Positions 37,077-50,300 of a stretch of 64,000 nucleotides of DNA are shown piece by piece. The translations under genes were made by a program, and so were the position numbers. The DNA is from Baylisascaris procyonis. Lineage: Eukaryota; Nematoda; Chromadorea; Rhabditida; Ascarididae. The notes beneath the pieces were generated by a model. The model had not been told where the DNA came from. It saw only the letters and a list, made by a program, of their open reading frames with translations, and made no database searches. Each line of letters opens with the position of its first letter. Position 1 is the first letter of the stretch. Where the stretch lies: positions 4,558,001 through 4,622,000 of the forward strand of contig JAZARR010000146.1 in the NCBI GenBank assembly GCA_037389465.1, in the 5' to 3' direction.

Positions 37077-39842
37077 CAGCAACCTAGAAAGATCGCCGAA
37101 TATTGTTTTGTTCTGTGACCCTCAAAAGTGAATTATCGGCACTAGTGAAGCCATTGGACAACGGAATATCCATATAGGGGAGTAAAACAGGTTCTTACAT
37201 TAAACCTCACGATTCTTTGCGTGAACTGATCTTTCAATCGGTTAAAAAAAACTTTTCGAATGAATTAGTTTTTAGTTTTCCGCACATCTTAACAAAACCA
37301 AAGAATGCCTAAATTTATTTATTTACTCTCAAGGTATTAGCTGACAAAGTGTTTTATTCAGTAATAATTTCAAACGAATAAATAATGCGAAGTTAACTCA
37401 AGGGATGTGAATATGTGGGAATAATTCGATTCAGACCACCACTAAAGTTCGTTTAGAAAAAATTTGCTGTCGAACTACCAAACGCTCATTTTGTAAACAT
37501 TAGAAAATAGGGCGATATACGCAGCAAAAAAATTAAACTTTATAGTTTCAACTAACCTGCAAAGACGACATTGTTCTTATTATATTTCAACTTTCGGGAA
37601 CCAAGTGGTTCAAGTAGGATAAAGGCGCCTAATGAACTCAATGCCAACAATGCACAGCATTTTTTCTTAGAACAAAGAAATATTTTTATGGTTGTGAAAA
37701 ATTATCACTAAGAGAAAACGATAAAATCCAAGTCGAATGAGCATTTTTCGGTTTATTCGTAGAATTGATTTCGTTGAATGAAATTTTATTTTTTTTTAAT
37801 CAATGAATATTGGGAGTGAAAACACTGTCCTTATGTCTATTAGTTAAATGATATCTGTATAGTCGATAGTTTAATTTGATCAGTGAGCGCTTAATTATTT
37901 TATGTGCATTTAAGCGTTCTTTTACCATACAGAGGTGATTATCTTTAAGCATTATCAACTTATGAATATGATAGATTTAATAAACAATTTAAATATAATT
38001 TTCTTCTTAGAAAATGTATAGCAGATATCAATTTTTATAGATATCCATCCTATAGACAATTCGTATGGACGGCCAATAGCAGCTAATAGTTAGTGATGAA
38101 CAACTGACAACAACAAGCGTGAGGAAAATCAAAGACCGATTTACCTCTGCACCTGAACTAAACATTCGTCTGTTACTCTTACCTCGAGCCGTTGGAAAAT
38201 TTTCCAACTCATCGTTTTCGGTCGATGTCAACGGCTAACTAAGTGGCTATTTTACAAAACCCAACTCTTAGCTATTAAAATCAACATTTAAAGTGTAGGT
38301 AGTGCTGGTAGAATCATGCGATTTAAGCAATTTTTAAACGATGAGGTTATATGATCACAAAATTTGAGTAGGAAAGGCAATGAAAATCTCAATTCAGTTG
38401 ATCTCTTCCCAAATTTTTCAATTCCTTTCAAGCCTATTTGTCATCAGATTCACAATTCGGTATTCATAGTTCACGCTGCTCTTTGAGTGAACGAGAGGGA
38501 ACTGAACCTGGGAATGAAATTGCATAGAATTTTACGTTCGTCGATTCGCATTTATATATAGATATACGAAGAGAGTTATAATAGCTTATTTAATGCACAG
38601 ATGATAGGAGAAACATTAGTGCAAATATATACACGATGAAGATGTATAATTCGAGTAAATGCAGCATTAACGATAATTCGGAATATCATTCAGCAACCTC
38701 AAATGTCGCGAATTGCAAAAAAAAAAAAAAAGAAAACAAAAAACTAGATGCAAGATATTATTACTAATGAAAGCAGATGAAGCATAAATTCACTATATTT
38801 TATCGCATATAATTCAACGTATTGTTGTGAATTTCTAAATGTAAAGGCTATCATTATAATATTGTAAGTGTGAAAATTGTTTCACTAATTTACTTATAGG
38901 TTGCCATATACAGCACAATGACGTATCATATGTTATCAGCATTGATAATGGAATTTTATGCATCATCTCTTTCTTTCATTTTTTACACGCATATACTTTC
39001 ACTTCTGTTTCAATCTATTCGTTATTTCTCTTAGAATCTTCTTTCTTTCATTTCGTTCACACTCACCCTCATTAGTTCGAGAATAGTACAATGAAGAAGA
39101 TAGGTTTTTGAGGAATTTGACATAACAACTACTCATAAAGTGGAAACAATCGAAAGCGACGGCGTATTCGTTAGTCAGCCGGAATACTGTTGCTCGAAAT
39201 TCATCCAACAAATCTTAAACTCACAAGTTATTTCATGCACAGCCCCTCCCTCCCCCCCCCCCTTCGAAATCGGTTCCAAAGTGTCAGCCCTGTGACACCT
39301 AACCTCGCTATCCTTTAGAATTTGTCTTCAGGAGAAGCTAGTGGGATAAAGTCATACCTGAGACAATTGCTTTACACTAAATATATCTTTTACCAAATCT
39401 AGTGACAATTTCCAGACAGCTAATAGAATTCTACTGGTTTTGTTTCTGAAAAACTAGCTTTGTAACATCGAGCCTGTAGGACTGGCAGATTTCAGCAATC
39501 AAATGACAGGGATTCGGGAGGGGTTTCTATAAGGATTTCAAAATTGCTCTTATTCGCACTAACCTTCACTAATGAGAAGGCAAGGAAGGGGATTGTCTTC
39601 CAAATAAAAACGTCAACAATCGTCTTTTTGAACATCTTTAAACTGCTCATCTCATCGAAACAGAAAATATATTTACTTTCTTAGAAGAAGTTATCTCAAG
39701 TATCTATTGGTATAGTTTTTTTGCGTTTTTAAGGAATTTACAAAAAACTTCACTTGTATCCTTCTCAGTTTTTGACTATTCTCCCTTTTGTTCTGTACTT
39801 TTCAAGAAGAACAAAAAAGATAGTAAGAGGAGATGCGCGATT

Positions 39843-39846
<4 letters not shown>

Positions 39847-39896
<50 letters not shown>
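39847..39896. repeat. (TA)n microsatellite
   Basis: Alternating TA run in the intergenic region. Its flanks are only weakly inverted, unlike those of the palindromes at 286-395 and 34699-34800. Confidence 0.85.
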
Positions 39897-39900
<4 letters not shown>

Positions 39901-41670
39901 AGCGAGGAGATAAAGTAGACGCACTAAAATAAGGAAAACTTTAGAGTTGAAATTTCTTTGCGCCCTCACACGTGGCCAGAAAAGGAAACTATATCCTTTT
40001 GCAAAAGTCCATTCGACTGCTTTTAGCAAATTGGAATTCCTGCTCTTGACCTATAATCCTATACACGGCGTTTATAAAAATACGACGACTAGCATACCGC
40101 AGAAAGGATCACTACGGTTATATGGAAAAACAGACTGCCATTTCTTGCAGAAACTTTAAAATTGCTCAATTTTTGCTCATTTCTGGTACACTTTGAGCGA
40201 ATCTTCTAGAATTGAGATGAAGAACATAAAAGATGGAAAGAAATGTTATCATTGCTAATGTAATATGCATTCATTAGTTTTGAAGCATAATTTTGTTTTA
40301 ATATGCATCATATCGAAATGAAATACAGTAGAAGCGATCTTTTTAAAAATTTCATTTGCTTTTGCGTTGTTTACTTCGGAAGCATTTATAGGCTATCATG
40401 TTCATTTAAATGTCTCCAATATTTGCATAATTTTGCATCGTTCGGTTTGATATAACTGGTTAGATCAGAATAAAGTGAATCCTTTTATTGAAGATCTATC
40501 TATATGGGCAGATAGGAGATTTGCATGAAAGATCTTTATCCTTATTGATTGAAATATGATGGTATTATTGCGTACGTTTTATGAAATGTTGACATTTGGT
40601 TAAATTGGTTGGGCTAATAGCTGCGACTGTGAATGTGCAAATTTTGCAATTTCCTCGGACATACATTTCACTTCTCTTTTTTTTCATCCATTGAACTCTG
40701 GCAATTCTAAAGATGCATTTGCAACAATTTCTGAAATAATGCAGAAAGTGTTTTTTTTTTTTGATAGAAAACTATAGACGTAAAAATCTGCATATTTAGG
40801 TTTCGCTAAAATAAGTCAACGATGATATTCGAATCAATTTCAAGAAGCACCCAGAGAAATTTGATGGATGAATTATGTGACCAACTTTATTTTATTTCTA
40901 TCTAGGTTTTCAAGGAATTTTTCGTCAAAGCTAACTGTAAAGAGGCAGATTGCTGTTGTAGTTTTGAAGTTTTTAACTTTCTCAGCAATGCAATTAATTA
41001 TTCATTGCACCAGGTGAGAAGAAACTCTGTGACAGACGATGATGGATGACTACCCTTCTACCTTCTCCCCCCTCCCCTTCCTTCACATTCCACCCGCACC
41101 CTTCCCCAAAGATGGTCGCGTTACGGAGCTAAACAGTGACTTATGACACAAGAATACAATATTTGATTGGATTTTTAATACTTTTCGTTCATAGCAAACG
41201 CTATAATCGCTAAGTGGTCTAAATTACAGTAGAGAATTCTTCGATATTGAGATACGCTGCAGCCTTGAATATGCAAATTTTAAACAGCTGATTTGGATCC
41301 AGATGAACGAAAACATCACTTCTGATATTTTGCTTCACTTGCTGTTATATATTTGATTGCTTGATGAAAATATTCATTCATAAAATCACCAGTTTCATTT
41401 TAAAAAAAACTGTGACTCTGAAATGAGCTAACATATGACTTGGTCATATGAATATTTGTACATGATACAATGGTCCTCTTGAATTTTGGAAAGTACTCGG
41501 GAAGTTGAACGTTACAATGAATTAATGAGTAAAGTAAATTAGGTGATCATAACGAAATCGTTTGTAAAGAATGCCAATTGCAGACTTCCTATATATAAGA
41601 GATTTTCATGCGCTTCGCATTACGATTACATTAAAGCTGTCATAGACATGAGCGAATAGAAATAGCACAT

Positions 41671-41673
<3 letters not shown>

Positions 41674-41744
<71 letters not shown>
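41674..41744. repeat. (TA)n microsatellite
   Basis: About 70 bp of alternating AT in the intergenic region, with no clear inverted arms. Confidence 0.85.
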
Positions 41745-41749
<5 letters not shown>

Positions 41750-42469
41750 TTGTTGATTTCCTATTAGTTCTATTATGTATACTGTATGTTGCATAAGGAA
41801 AACGATGCATACAATTTTCTGAAAAGAACACTTTTCTTGAATGAAAGATCTCTCTCTCTCTCTCTCTCGGAGTTAAAGAAAACAGAAGTCCTTCCTCCCC
41901 TACCCCCCCCCCCAACCCTATTGCTCAATAAAAAAACCTCTAGAAACCACGACCCCTTAAATAGACGGTCCCCTCTGCGAAAGTGGGAAAATCAGAGATC
42001 TCGACTTGACAGTGAAGAAAATATGGTGAACACAACAAACAAATCAACTCAACTACTGAGACTTTGAAAGTGATTAAAAACTGTGCATACTTTAACAGAT
42101 GAAGTAGCCTGGCTATTTCAGCCTAATATGGGACAAGCATGAAAAACTATTTACATCAATGAGAAGAATTTTCTGCAACGAAGCAAATTTTTTGTTGATG
42201 TGGCTGCGTATTTTCACATATCATCGAATAACATCCTATTCCTCCAGTTTTGAATCACATTGACCAGAGTAATGCAAGCATCTGATAAGCACGAACCGTC
42301 TTATACGTTCTATGCCATAGAACAAGTATAATTTTGATTCGGAAACCCAGAGAAATAACACATCAATAGTTGTAGTAAGAGAACTGCCATTACACCGTCA
42401 TGCATTATTAAGATGTACGTAGGAAACGAGAGCAACACCTATGGGAATTGCGAACAACTACAGAATGGG

Positions 42470-42720
42470 ATAACGCAGACAGGGTGGTACGATTACGTTG
42501 ACATACTCGTGAACGACATCGCGATCTGGAGTTGATGAACGCAAGCAGCTAGACGTGTATCGCGAGCCTGTGCTGTGGGAGCAGCGCGGCTAGCGCCCAT
42601 TGTGCGAGTGTCGGAAGTGCCAGACGTATGCTCGCCTAACGGTGCTCGTCGGGTGCTGCACGCGGACTACCACCGCCCAAATCGACTGGCCTCGTGCACA
42701 CACAGCACCCACCATCCGTA
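42470..42720. other. GC- and CpG-rich patch
   Basis: Stands out from the AT-rich surroundings. On the - strand a frame starts MGASRAAPTAQARD (ATG about 42604) and runs to a stop after about 36 codons; other open frames cover the patch. It could be a promoter or 5' UTR for a flanking gene or a decayed repeat. No family is recognised. Confidence 0.3.
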
Positions 42721-44352
42721 ACAGAACAAGAAATCATATCTTCCATCTTAAACCGATTCATGTTCATTTGCCTTCTTTTCCACGTCCTTCCGTTCCTCTT
42801 TGACCTGTCGTCAACCGTTCTAGTGTCAATGTTTGCCACATTTCCTAGATGACCTGCCAAACATGCAAAATTCACCATAATTGCATCCCATCTTCTGAAA
42901 GCTGTAGGAAGTGCTAAGGCAAGTTTGCAATGAAAAAGCATACGCTCAATAGGACTGTCGTAGAGTTGGTAGAAAGATATGATTGTAATCGGAAATGGCC
43001 TAGGTTGAAAAAGAATGGCTAACAAATGATGCAAATATACGAATGCAATTCGGCGTCTGATCGATCCCCAAAATTAAGCGAACGATTAACTTTAAAAGCA
43101 AATTTGAAGACATTTTGTCACCAATGTGTTCCCAACTGTTTTTTTTTTTTGTTATTTTTGTTTGATATATTTTGAATAATTCTGCAGAAAATGCAGAAAA
43201 TGCAGTTTTTCGGTGATCGGAATAGCTGCATATTTGCGTCAATATGTTTATATAATAGTCAATCTGATGTTACTTATTTACACGTCATCCAATATGCTTA
43301 ACGTAACTATAAGCACTATCTATTGCTAAGCTATGCTTGCATAGTGCTATAGTATTAGATTTGATGCGTTAACGAAACAAGTGAAATGTCCACTAAATAA
43401 ATCCTAATGGATTCTGAGACAAGAGGATTGATTGTTATGTAATGAAGTTACAGTGAATACAATTGAGCATTAACATATTCTAAGCTACTCATTCAAATGC
43501 AAAAAAAAACTCTGTGAAAAGTTTTTATTGTTATTTAAAATGTTCTAATGATTTAATGTACACACTTATCGGTACAAGTAGCGTCCCATAAAGAATCATC
43601 ATTGTTTATGCCTAAAGAAATCACCACTATAATTCCGTAATTACAGATTTTGTCTTTAAGTTCACCTTGTTTTGGTTTAAAAAAACGAACTTTTTACATT
43701 TTATGTGACGAAATATACTCTAAAATTGATGAATAATTGAGTGAATACTTCATTTGGGCAAGATGGTGCTCGAAAATTCATGCCTCTCTTACTCACTGAT
43801 GCCAACAAGACATTCTATGTTCAATACCATTAAATACGACATAGAAAGACAACATCGAACATCCCTATTCTATAGCTCTTATAAACAGTATCATGAAGTT
43901 AGTTCTGAGAGATTTCATTACAGAACGTTATCTGCTAACGCAAATGCCCAATAGCAAAAAGTTTCTACTGTATTATGAGAGGTGCTAGCCGAGGAAATAC
44001 GCAAGCGAGTAAATATGAAGACACTGTGATAAACTTGAAGCAAAATGGGCTAAATCTAGGCAAGAGGTAGAATCCAGTTGGCCGAGGTGTTTCAGTCGCT
44101 CAGCTTCTCCTCGTCAGCTAAGACGGATTGGGTGAAAAGGTAGGTAGGTGATGGATGATCAACAGCTAAGAAAAGGCTGATATGTGAATCATCGGCGTAG
44201 GGGATTTTTTTTATCAACTCTGCCTAATAACTAAGAAAATTCAATAAGTGGTAAATTTATGTGTTAAACATTTGGGAAAGAAATGAGCCAATGATAACAG
44301 TATGTTTATCAAGTCATTATGAAGGTGATAAATTCTCGGAGGCAAATTGCAG

Positions 44353-47300
44353 GTTGTACTCAGAGTTCGACCTCTGAACGAAGTGGAAAAAGCAAAGAAA
44401 CATTTTCAATGCGTTATTCCTCTCGACAACAAGGTGGGCTTCCGATTACTCTATAAATATTCACCGCCTATCATAAAAAATTCTTCAGCAGGAAGAACTC
44501 ACAATAGCATCCTAAGAAATTAGTAGGAATCCTCTCAGAAACTTAAGAAGCGATAGATGATCGTTGAATATAATCAACAAATACGTCATATAACATAAAC
44601 GATAAATTCTCAACAATAAGAAATCGCTACAGAAACGAAAGATAGAGTACACTTTTAAAAATAGATTTATGAGGCAATTTGATCGAGAGTTTAAATTGAT
44701 TATTTTGAAACGAATCGCATGAATTGTATTGGAAATTCATGAAATCTTTAAATCGTTGACGGCATTTTAAAACGGTATAATGTCAAAAATTTTATGATCA
44801 ATTTCACAAATCGCCAAATCGATTAATATGTCGAACAAGTTATCTTTCATGTAAAGCTAAACATAACCTGATTGTAATACCTAGTTGATGGTTATAGGAA
44901 ACCTATAGAACAGATGCTTTACTTATTTGTTATTTATTTTTACAATGAAAAATGTTCGTTCGAATGAAGCCTAATGTTGCAATCAATGAATATAGATTAG
45001 TGAAGTATACTTCTATGGTTGCTTGTTTTCTCTATTTTTTGAACAGTTTCTCAGCACGTTAACTTTATCATCTAATGATTATCATCTCTTCTTTAATTTA
45101 ATGATCCGATGTAAAGCTCATAAATTCGATGAGAGCATCAATTTATCAAAGAAAAGCAAATGCTTTTGAGTTATCAATTCAGAATTTGTAATATAGTATG
45201 CGGCGAATTGTTTCTTGGAGTATAGACACTGATTAGGGTAAAAGCATAAATAGATACAGCGGAATAAATATAAATAAAGGAAATCAATGAACGGATCTCG
45301 AATAAAACTATTCGAAGCTTTGAATGCAAACCACTCGCGCAACATGAATGCAACAAGATCTGGCCAGCCTGACTATTTATAGGTAGTTGAACATGACTGA
45401 TAGTGCTTTATGAATATCTCTAAACACCATAAATGGCCCCGATGTTGATGTAGTTGAACGGTCAGGTTTAGATGCCGTTTATGATATTGAATACGCATAA
45501 CGATACTATTAAAACGTAGCCAGCTAATTAATTTTTTCAAACTTCTTCCTTCGTACATAAGGCTTTCATCTATAAGTTCTAAAAATTCTTAAGAACTACA
45601 AAATGTTGTTTCATTTATGATAATTCCTTTAAATGTTTATATTTTCAGCGTGTTTTATTAGTCGATCCAGAAAAATTCGAACGCAATATTTTAAGACAAA
45701 ATCGTCAATATGAGAAACATTTCTCATACGATGCAACATTTGGGCCATCCTCAAGTCAGGTGACCATCTCATTGAGATTCTTCACTAATTTCTGAAGCTG
45801 CTCTTCAAGTTACATGAATTTTTGCACGAGAAATGTAGATGGTAGACTGAATGGATCAAACTTGTGATCACGATTCAATGAACTGTAGCCTGGTATTACC
45901 TCCAGTTTGTTCGTTGAATAACATCACTATTTGCTCGTAGAACTTGCTGAGATGCGCTTTGGCGATGAAAGACGTCAACCGAAGCGGGGCTTCCTTTATG
46001 ATTATCCGATTATGGGTCATAGCTGACGAATATTTGCGAATATCGTATTGTTGTTGATATCATTATAACGGGTCTGTTACTTACTTCACAAGCGGAGAAA
46101 GGATGCAATTTTGCCCGCAACAAATCACCTTTAATTTCTTTCACAAATAAAATGACGAGTAGAGTCTTACAACCAATCCGTCGAAAAGTTTACCATTTTG
46201 GGAGATTAAATCGTTTCCCACTCAGAGGTCTATTTTACAGATGGATGTTCACTCTGCAACAACGGCACAAATTGTTGAATATATTTTTCTTGGATATAAT
46301 GCTACCGTTTTTGCATATGGTCCAACGGGTTAGTTGCAATGAGCACTTCATCACTACTTTCTTTAAGATCTCACTCTCATTAACATTTCTGATTTACTGA
46401 AAAAAAAATTTAGTGCTTGCCGAATGAATTTCTTCAAGAAAAACATTTACATGGTATTCATTCGAGTAAGAACTCACGCTCACAATGAGGCAGCCATCAA
46501 ACTTGTCACCGATATGACCTATAACCTTTTTGTCTGTGATTCAAATAAATTCAAAAAAAAAAATAATAATAATAAAGAACCTGTTGCAATTCATATTTGG
46601 CGATGACCAATTGAATGATCAAATAGATAGCCCCAATCAAAAAGAGCGTTTGTATAAAGTAGTGATCGATGAAAAAGCTCATCCGCATTCCCAGCCAACT
46701 GGGTCTCTTGAAGTGTGTTAAATGAATAAGATCGATAGAGTTTTCCAAACCTTATTTGAAACTATGTTTAACACATTAAATCCAGCAAATTATCAAGAGT
46801 ACTAGCATTGCTTTCAAAATGTTATGCTAAACTGTTGTAACAATGATTCGTGTTATGCAATAAAACTTGTGCAAATCGCCCTACAGAGATATATCACCTT
46901 ATAGAACCCATCTGATGGTAAAGATAACAAGCGATACTTTTCTAGCAGATTAACAACTGGCTCCTTACAAGTAATTTGGCTCACATTCAAAGACCACCAA
47001 TTATTTGTACATATCAATGAGCTACAAAAATATTTTTCTGCTTAAATTGCTATCTTCTTACGAAATGCAGTTTGCATTTTCCACTTTCTTTTGGGCTTCT
47101 CTTTTTTTTTTTTTTTTTTTTTTCAAAAATGAGCAAAATTCATTTCTCATCTATTTTTTTTCACTATTTTCGCTCCGTTTAAGTAATTTCATTTCTCATA
47201 CAAAGAAATTTTCTCCTCATAAACTCTAGGAAATAAAATGATAACCTTTGCTTTGATATAAGCAAAAACAATCTAAGGAGATAGAACACAAAGTCATCAA

Positions 47301-50300
47301 AACAATAATGGTTTTCATCTAAATCTGAATCAGACTAAAACGTTTTCCTGCCACAAACCGTTAATTATGTATATTGAACCACCTCATCTCAAATGACGCT
47401 AATTCCATTCTCATTTTTGGTCTCAAGCCTTCAATAGGTTTGTTGTATTATGTGCACCGTTGAACCGATGGGATTCGAACAAGAAATAATATCGAATGAG
47501 ACCGTTCGCAGTAGGCTGCGGGCTTCTATCCCGTCTTCAGGCATTGCTTTTGCTCGTCACCAAAAGAGTGCTTGTTATCTAATGCTTAATCCAACTACAA
47601 GCTAAATCTGAGTCAAAAAATGGTTATTACCCAAGTCTTGTGCACTATTTAAGATGCACTCTATAGTGGTTTTCTAGTGGTGTAAAAAGATGCATGAAAA
47701 GTCCAAAAAAACGCATGAAAAGTAATAATTATTCGATGGGCGATCAGATGAAGTTTAAAAACTTAAAAGTTCTATTATTCAACTAGGTGGGACGTATCAA
47801 AAATAAATGCAGCAGTTGATTGCTCAAATGTGAAAAATTTGTCTTTTGTTCAGCATGCTAATGAATGGCATAATCCGGGAGAAAGAACTCTGAGTTATAC
47901 GCAAACAGTTAGTTGTTCAGTGAGGATACAAACATATTATATAGGAATTGTAATTGATAGGATTTTAATAGCATATGAGCCGTCCTTGATCCATCTTTAG
48001 GTGCGCTGAATTATTTATAAATAAATCCGATCGGATAGTGTGTGCTTGCTAGTGGGTTTAGTGTAGAATATTATTACGTGAAAGTTGTTGTATTATGCCC
48101 ATGTAAAATTTGAATTTTCTGAAGTTCTTCTAGGAGTAAGGAAGAATGAAAAAACCGAGCTCATATATTGAAGATAATAAGGATGTTGCTTCCTTGTTGA
48201 CTTATTGCTATATTTCAGGGTCAGGAAAAACGTACACAATGGTAGGCACAAGGTCGAATCCTGGTCTAATGACATTACTAACGCAGACGCTGTACGAAAG
48301 AATCGACGCACAAAAACACAGCGTCTATTTGTCGTATATGGTTGGTGAAGATGCTTTGAACGTTCGTTGAAAACGCTAGTTGAATCAACAAAGCAAGCAT
48401 GAAACACAACATTTACTGCATCAATAAAGTAGTTACGTCGTTGTTCCTTTTGGATGCAGTAACTGTTGCAGCTTATTGCATATGAAGTTGCTTCTTTCAG
48501 AAAATAACCTGTTAACCAAGCGCTGTTATTTCGATCAAATATGAACGGATGTTATTCAAATTAGAAGCGTTTGAACGTGAAAGCACATTATCGAATATAG
48601 GAAATTATTCAATCTGCACGATTTTTTTTGCATCGTGATCATATTTAGAGCAAACTTTGCGTTACATTAAGGCCAACCAGTATTGCTGAGATTTGAATTT
48701 TTTTTCACCAACGGTTACAACGAATTTGAACTGTTTAAAATATTTCCGAAAAGGCGTTATACTTCATTCATCGGTAAAACTTTTTAAAAAAAAAAAAGTT
48801 TTCTTTTTCAGGAGCTCTACAATGAAAATATTCGCGACTTGCTCAATCCGTGTTCAGGGATTTTAGATTTAATGGAGGACGAAAAAGGGAATATTCAAGT
48901 GCCTGGCCTCTCGAAGGTCATTGCACCGAATTCTGCTAAAGTAAACAATTCGCCTTATATGCGAAGAGATTCTCCCACTCTCACAACAGTAGTTATTTTA
49001 AAAAAAATTTCCTCTCGTATCGGTAGCCTCGATGAGAGAAAAACTCAAGAATTATTCATCATTTGTAAGATGTGAATATGCTTAATTCGAACTGCAAACA
49101 TCAAAAATCTCTGCGTTTATCAATTTGAGCGGAAAAAAAAAATTGTTAGCCATTTTTATTGATTTTCGAATATCATCCTCTGAGTTTGCGGGTAAAATAA
49201 TTAAAGTAGGCATACTTTTTGAAAGGCAAAGAAATAGGAAACAGTAATATTTTGCCACTACTGTAACATTCATCAACGCAGGCTAATTTTGAAAAAAACT
49301 TTTCAAAAATTTTTATTCATAATTTATTTCGATTTCCATATATGAAAAACGTTTGGATTCGAACGTTTAAAAAAGTTCAAAAGTTAAGAAAATTTAAACC
49401 ATTTCTAGTCTTCGATTTCAACGAGGATACTGTAATATATAGATGATGAGAAATTGGCCTGAAGCAAGTTCAACAATCGAAGCAATTGCGAGTTCTTTCA
49501 CTTCTCATAGAAGTTGATTTTCAAAATTTGGGCATGTTTAGATTATGCAAATTCTTCAAGAGGGAAATGCAAGACGAATGCAAGAAGCGACTGCGATCAA
49601 TAAGAGTTCATCACGTAGCCATGCGCTTCTACAGGTATTAGTTATTAAACAGTAGTAATTTATAATAGGTGAATGTAGTGAGTTTAAAGCGTTCTTTGCT
49701 GCACTAAAATCATCATCATTTGCGGAAGGAAATTAGATGGTTTTTTTTTAAATTTGCAAAAGCTGTTAGCATGAATTATTTCAAGCATAAATTTTAGGAA
49801 AGAGGAGAGCATAATTTGAGTACCTCGAAAAGTAGATGGGCGACATTGAATTTCGTGGGGCAGAATAAATCTGTTGCGTATTCTTCAGCTCCTTCTGTTA
49901 TACATAAAAAACGGCGCTTCTAATTTTCACGTACTTTTTTAACCTTAGAAAGAATCGTACTACTTCTACGAATCTGCAGTCATTTGTTTCCAAATTGCAT
50001 CATGCCTATAGTTCGGAATGGCCAATGTATTAGTTGAAAATTCTATGGATGTGGTAAGAATTATTTCGACCTTTACACCTGAACACCTGAAAGCCGTATT
50101 GTAAATATTTAGTGCAACTAAAGCATGATTCATGAATTTTTCTGTGGCCGGCCTTTTTGCCGCTTTGCTGGTCATTTGTTTTAGTCACTAGTAAGGTAGA
50201 AATTTCTTTTCTTACCATTTTTTACAAGGTGTCGCCAAGCTAAAAAAAAAGTCAATAACTAACGATGAAATTTTCATTAAACGATTTATTTTGGAAAAAA

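Larger units (their letters stand above)
34801..44352. other. Gene-free interval between divergent kin-2 and the kinesin
   Basis: About 9.5 kb of AT-rich sequence with no exon I can assign. Holds (TA)n runs at 39847-39896 and 41674-41744, a (CT)n run near 41851-41868, C-runs near 39254 and 41906, one copy of a dispersed repeat (36999-37076), and a GC- and CpG-rich patch at about 42470-42720. The missing 5' exon(s) of the kinesin must lie somewhere in or before the right-hand part. Confidence 0.5.

Noticed and set aside
42636..43034. 132-codon - strand frame as a gene
   Set aside because: Length follows from the GC-rich patch at one end; no domain, splice context or start evidence.
44151..44175. 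ATG frame MDDQQL as first exon of the kinesin
   Set aside because: It resembles the expected KIF19 start (DQQL before VALRVRP), but the frame reaches a TGA before any GT donor, so it cannot be spliced to 44353 as the sequence stands.
47445..47575. tRNA gene on the - strand
   Set aside because: Only a B-box-like string is present; the T-arm stem does not pair and no acceptor stem or anticodon arm can be drawn.
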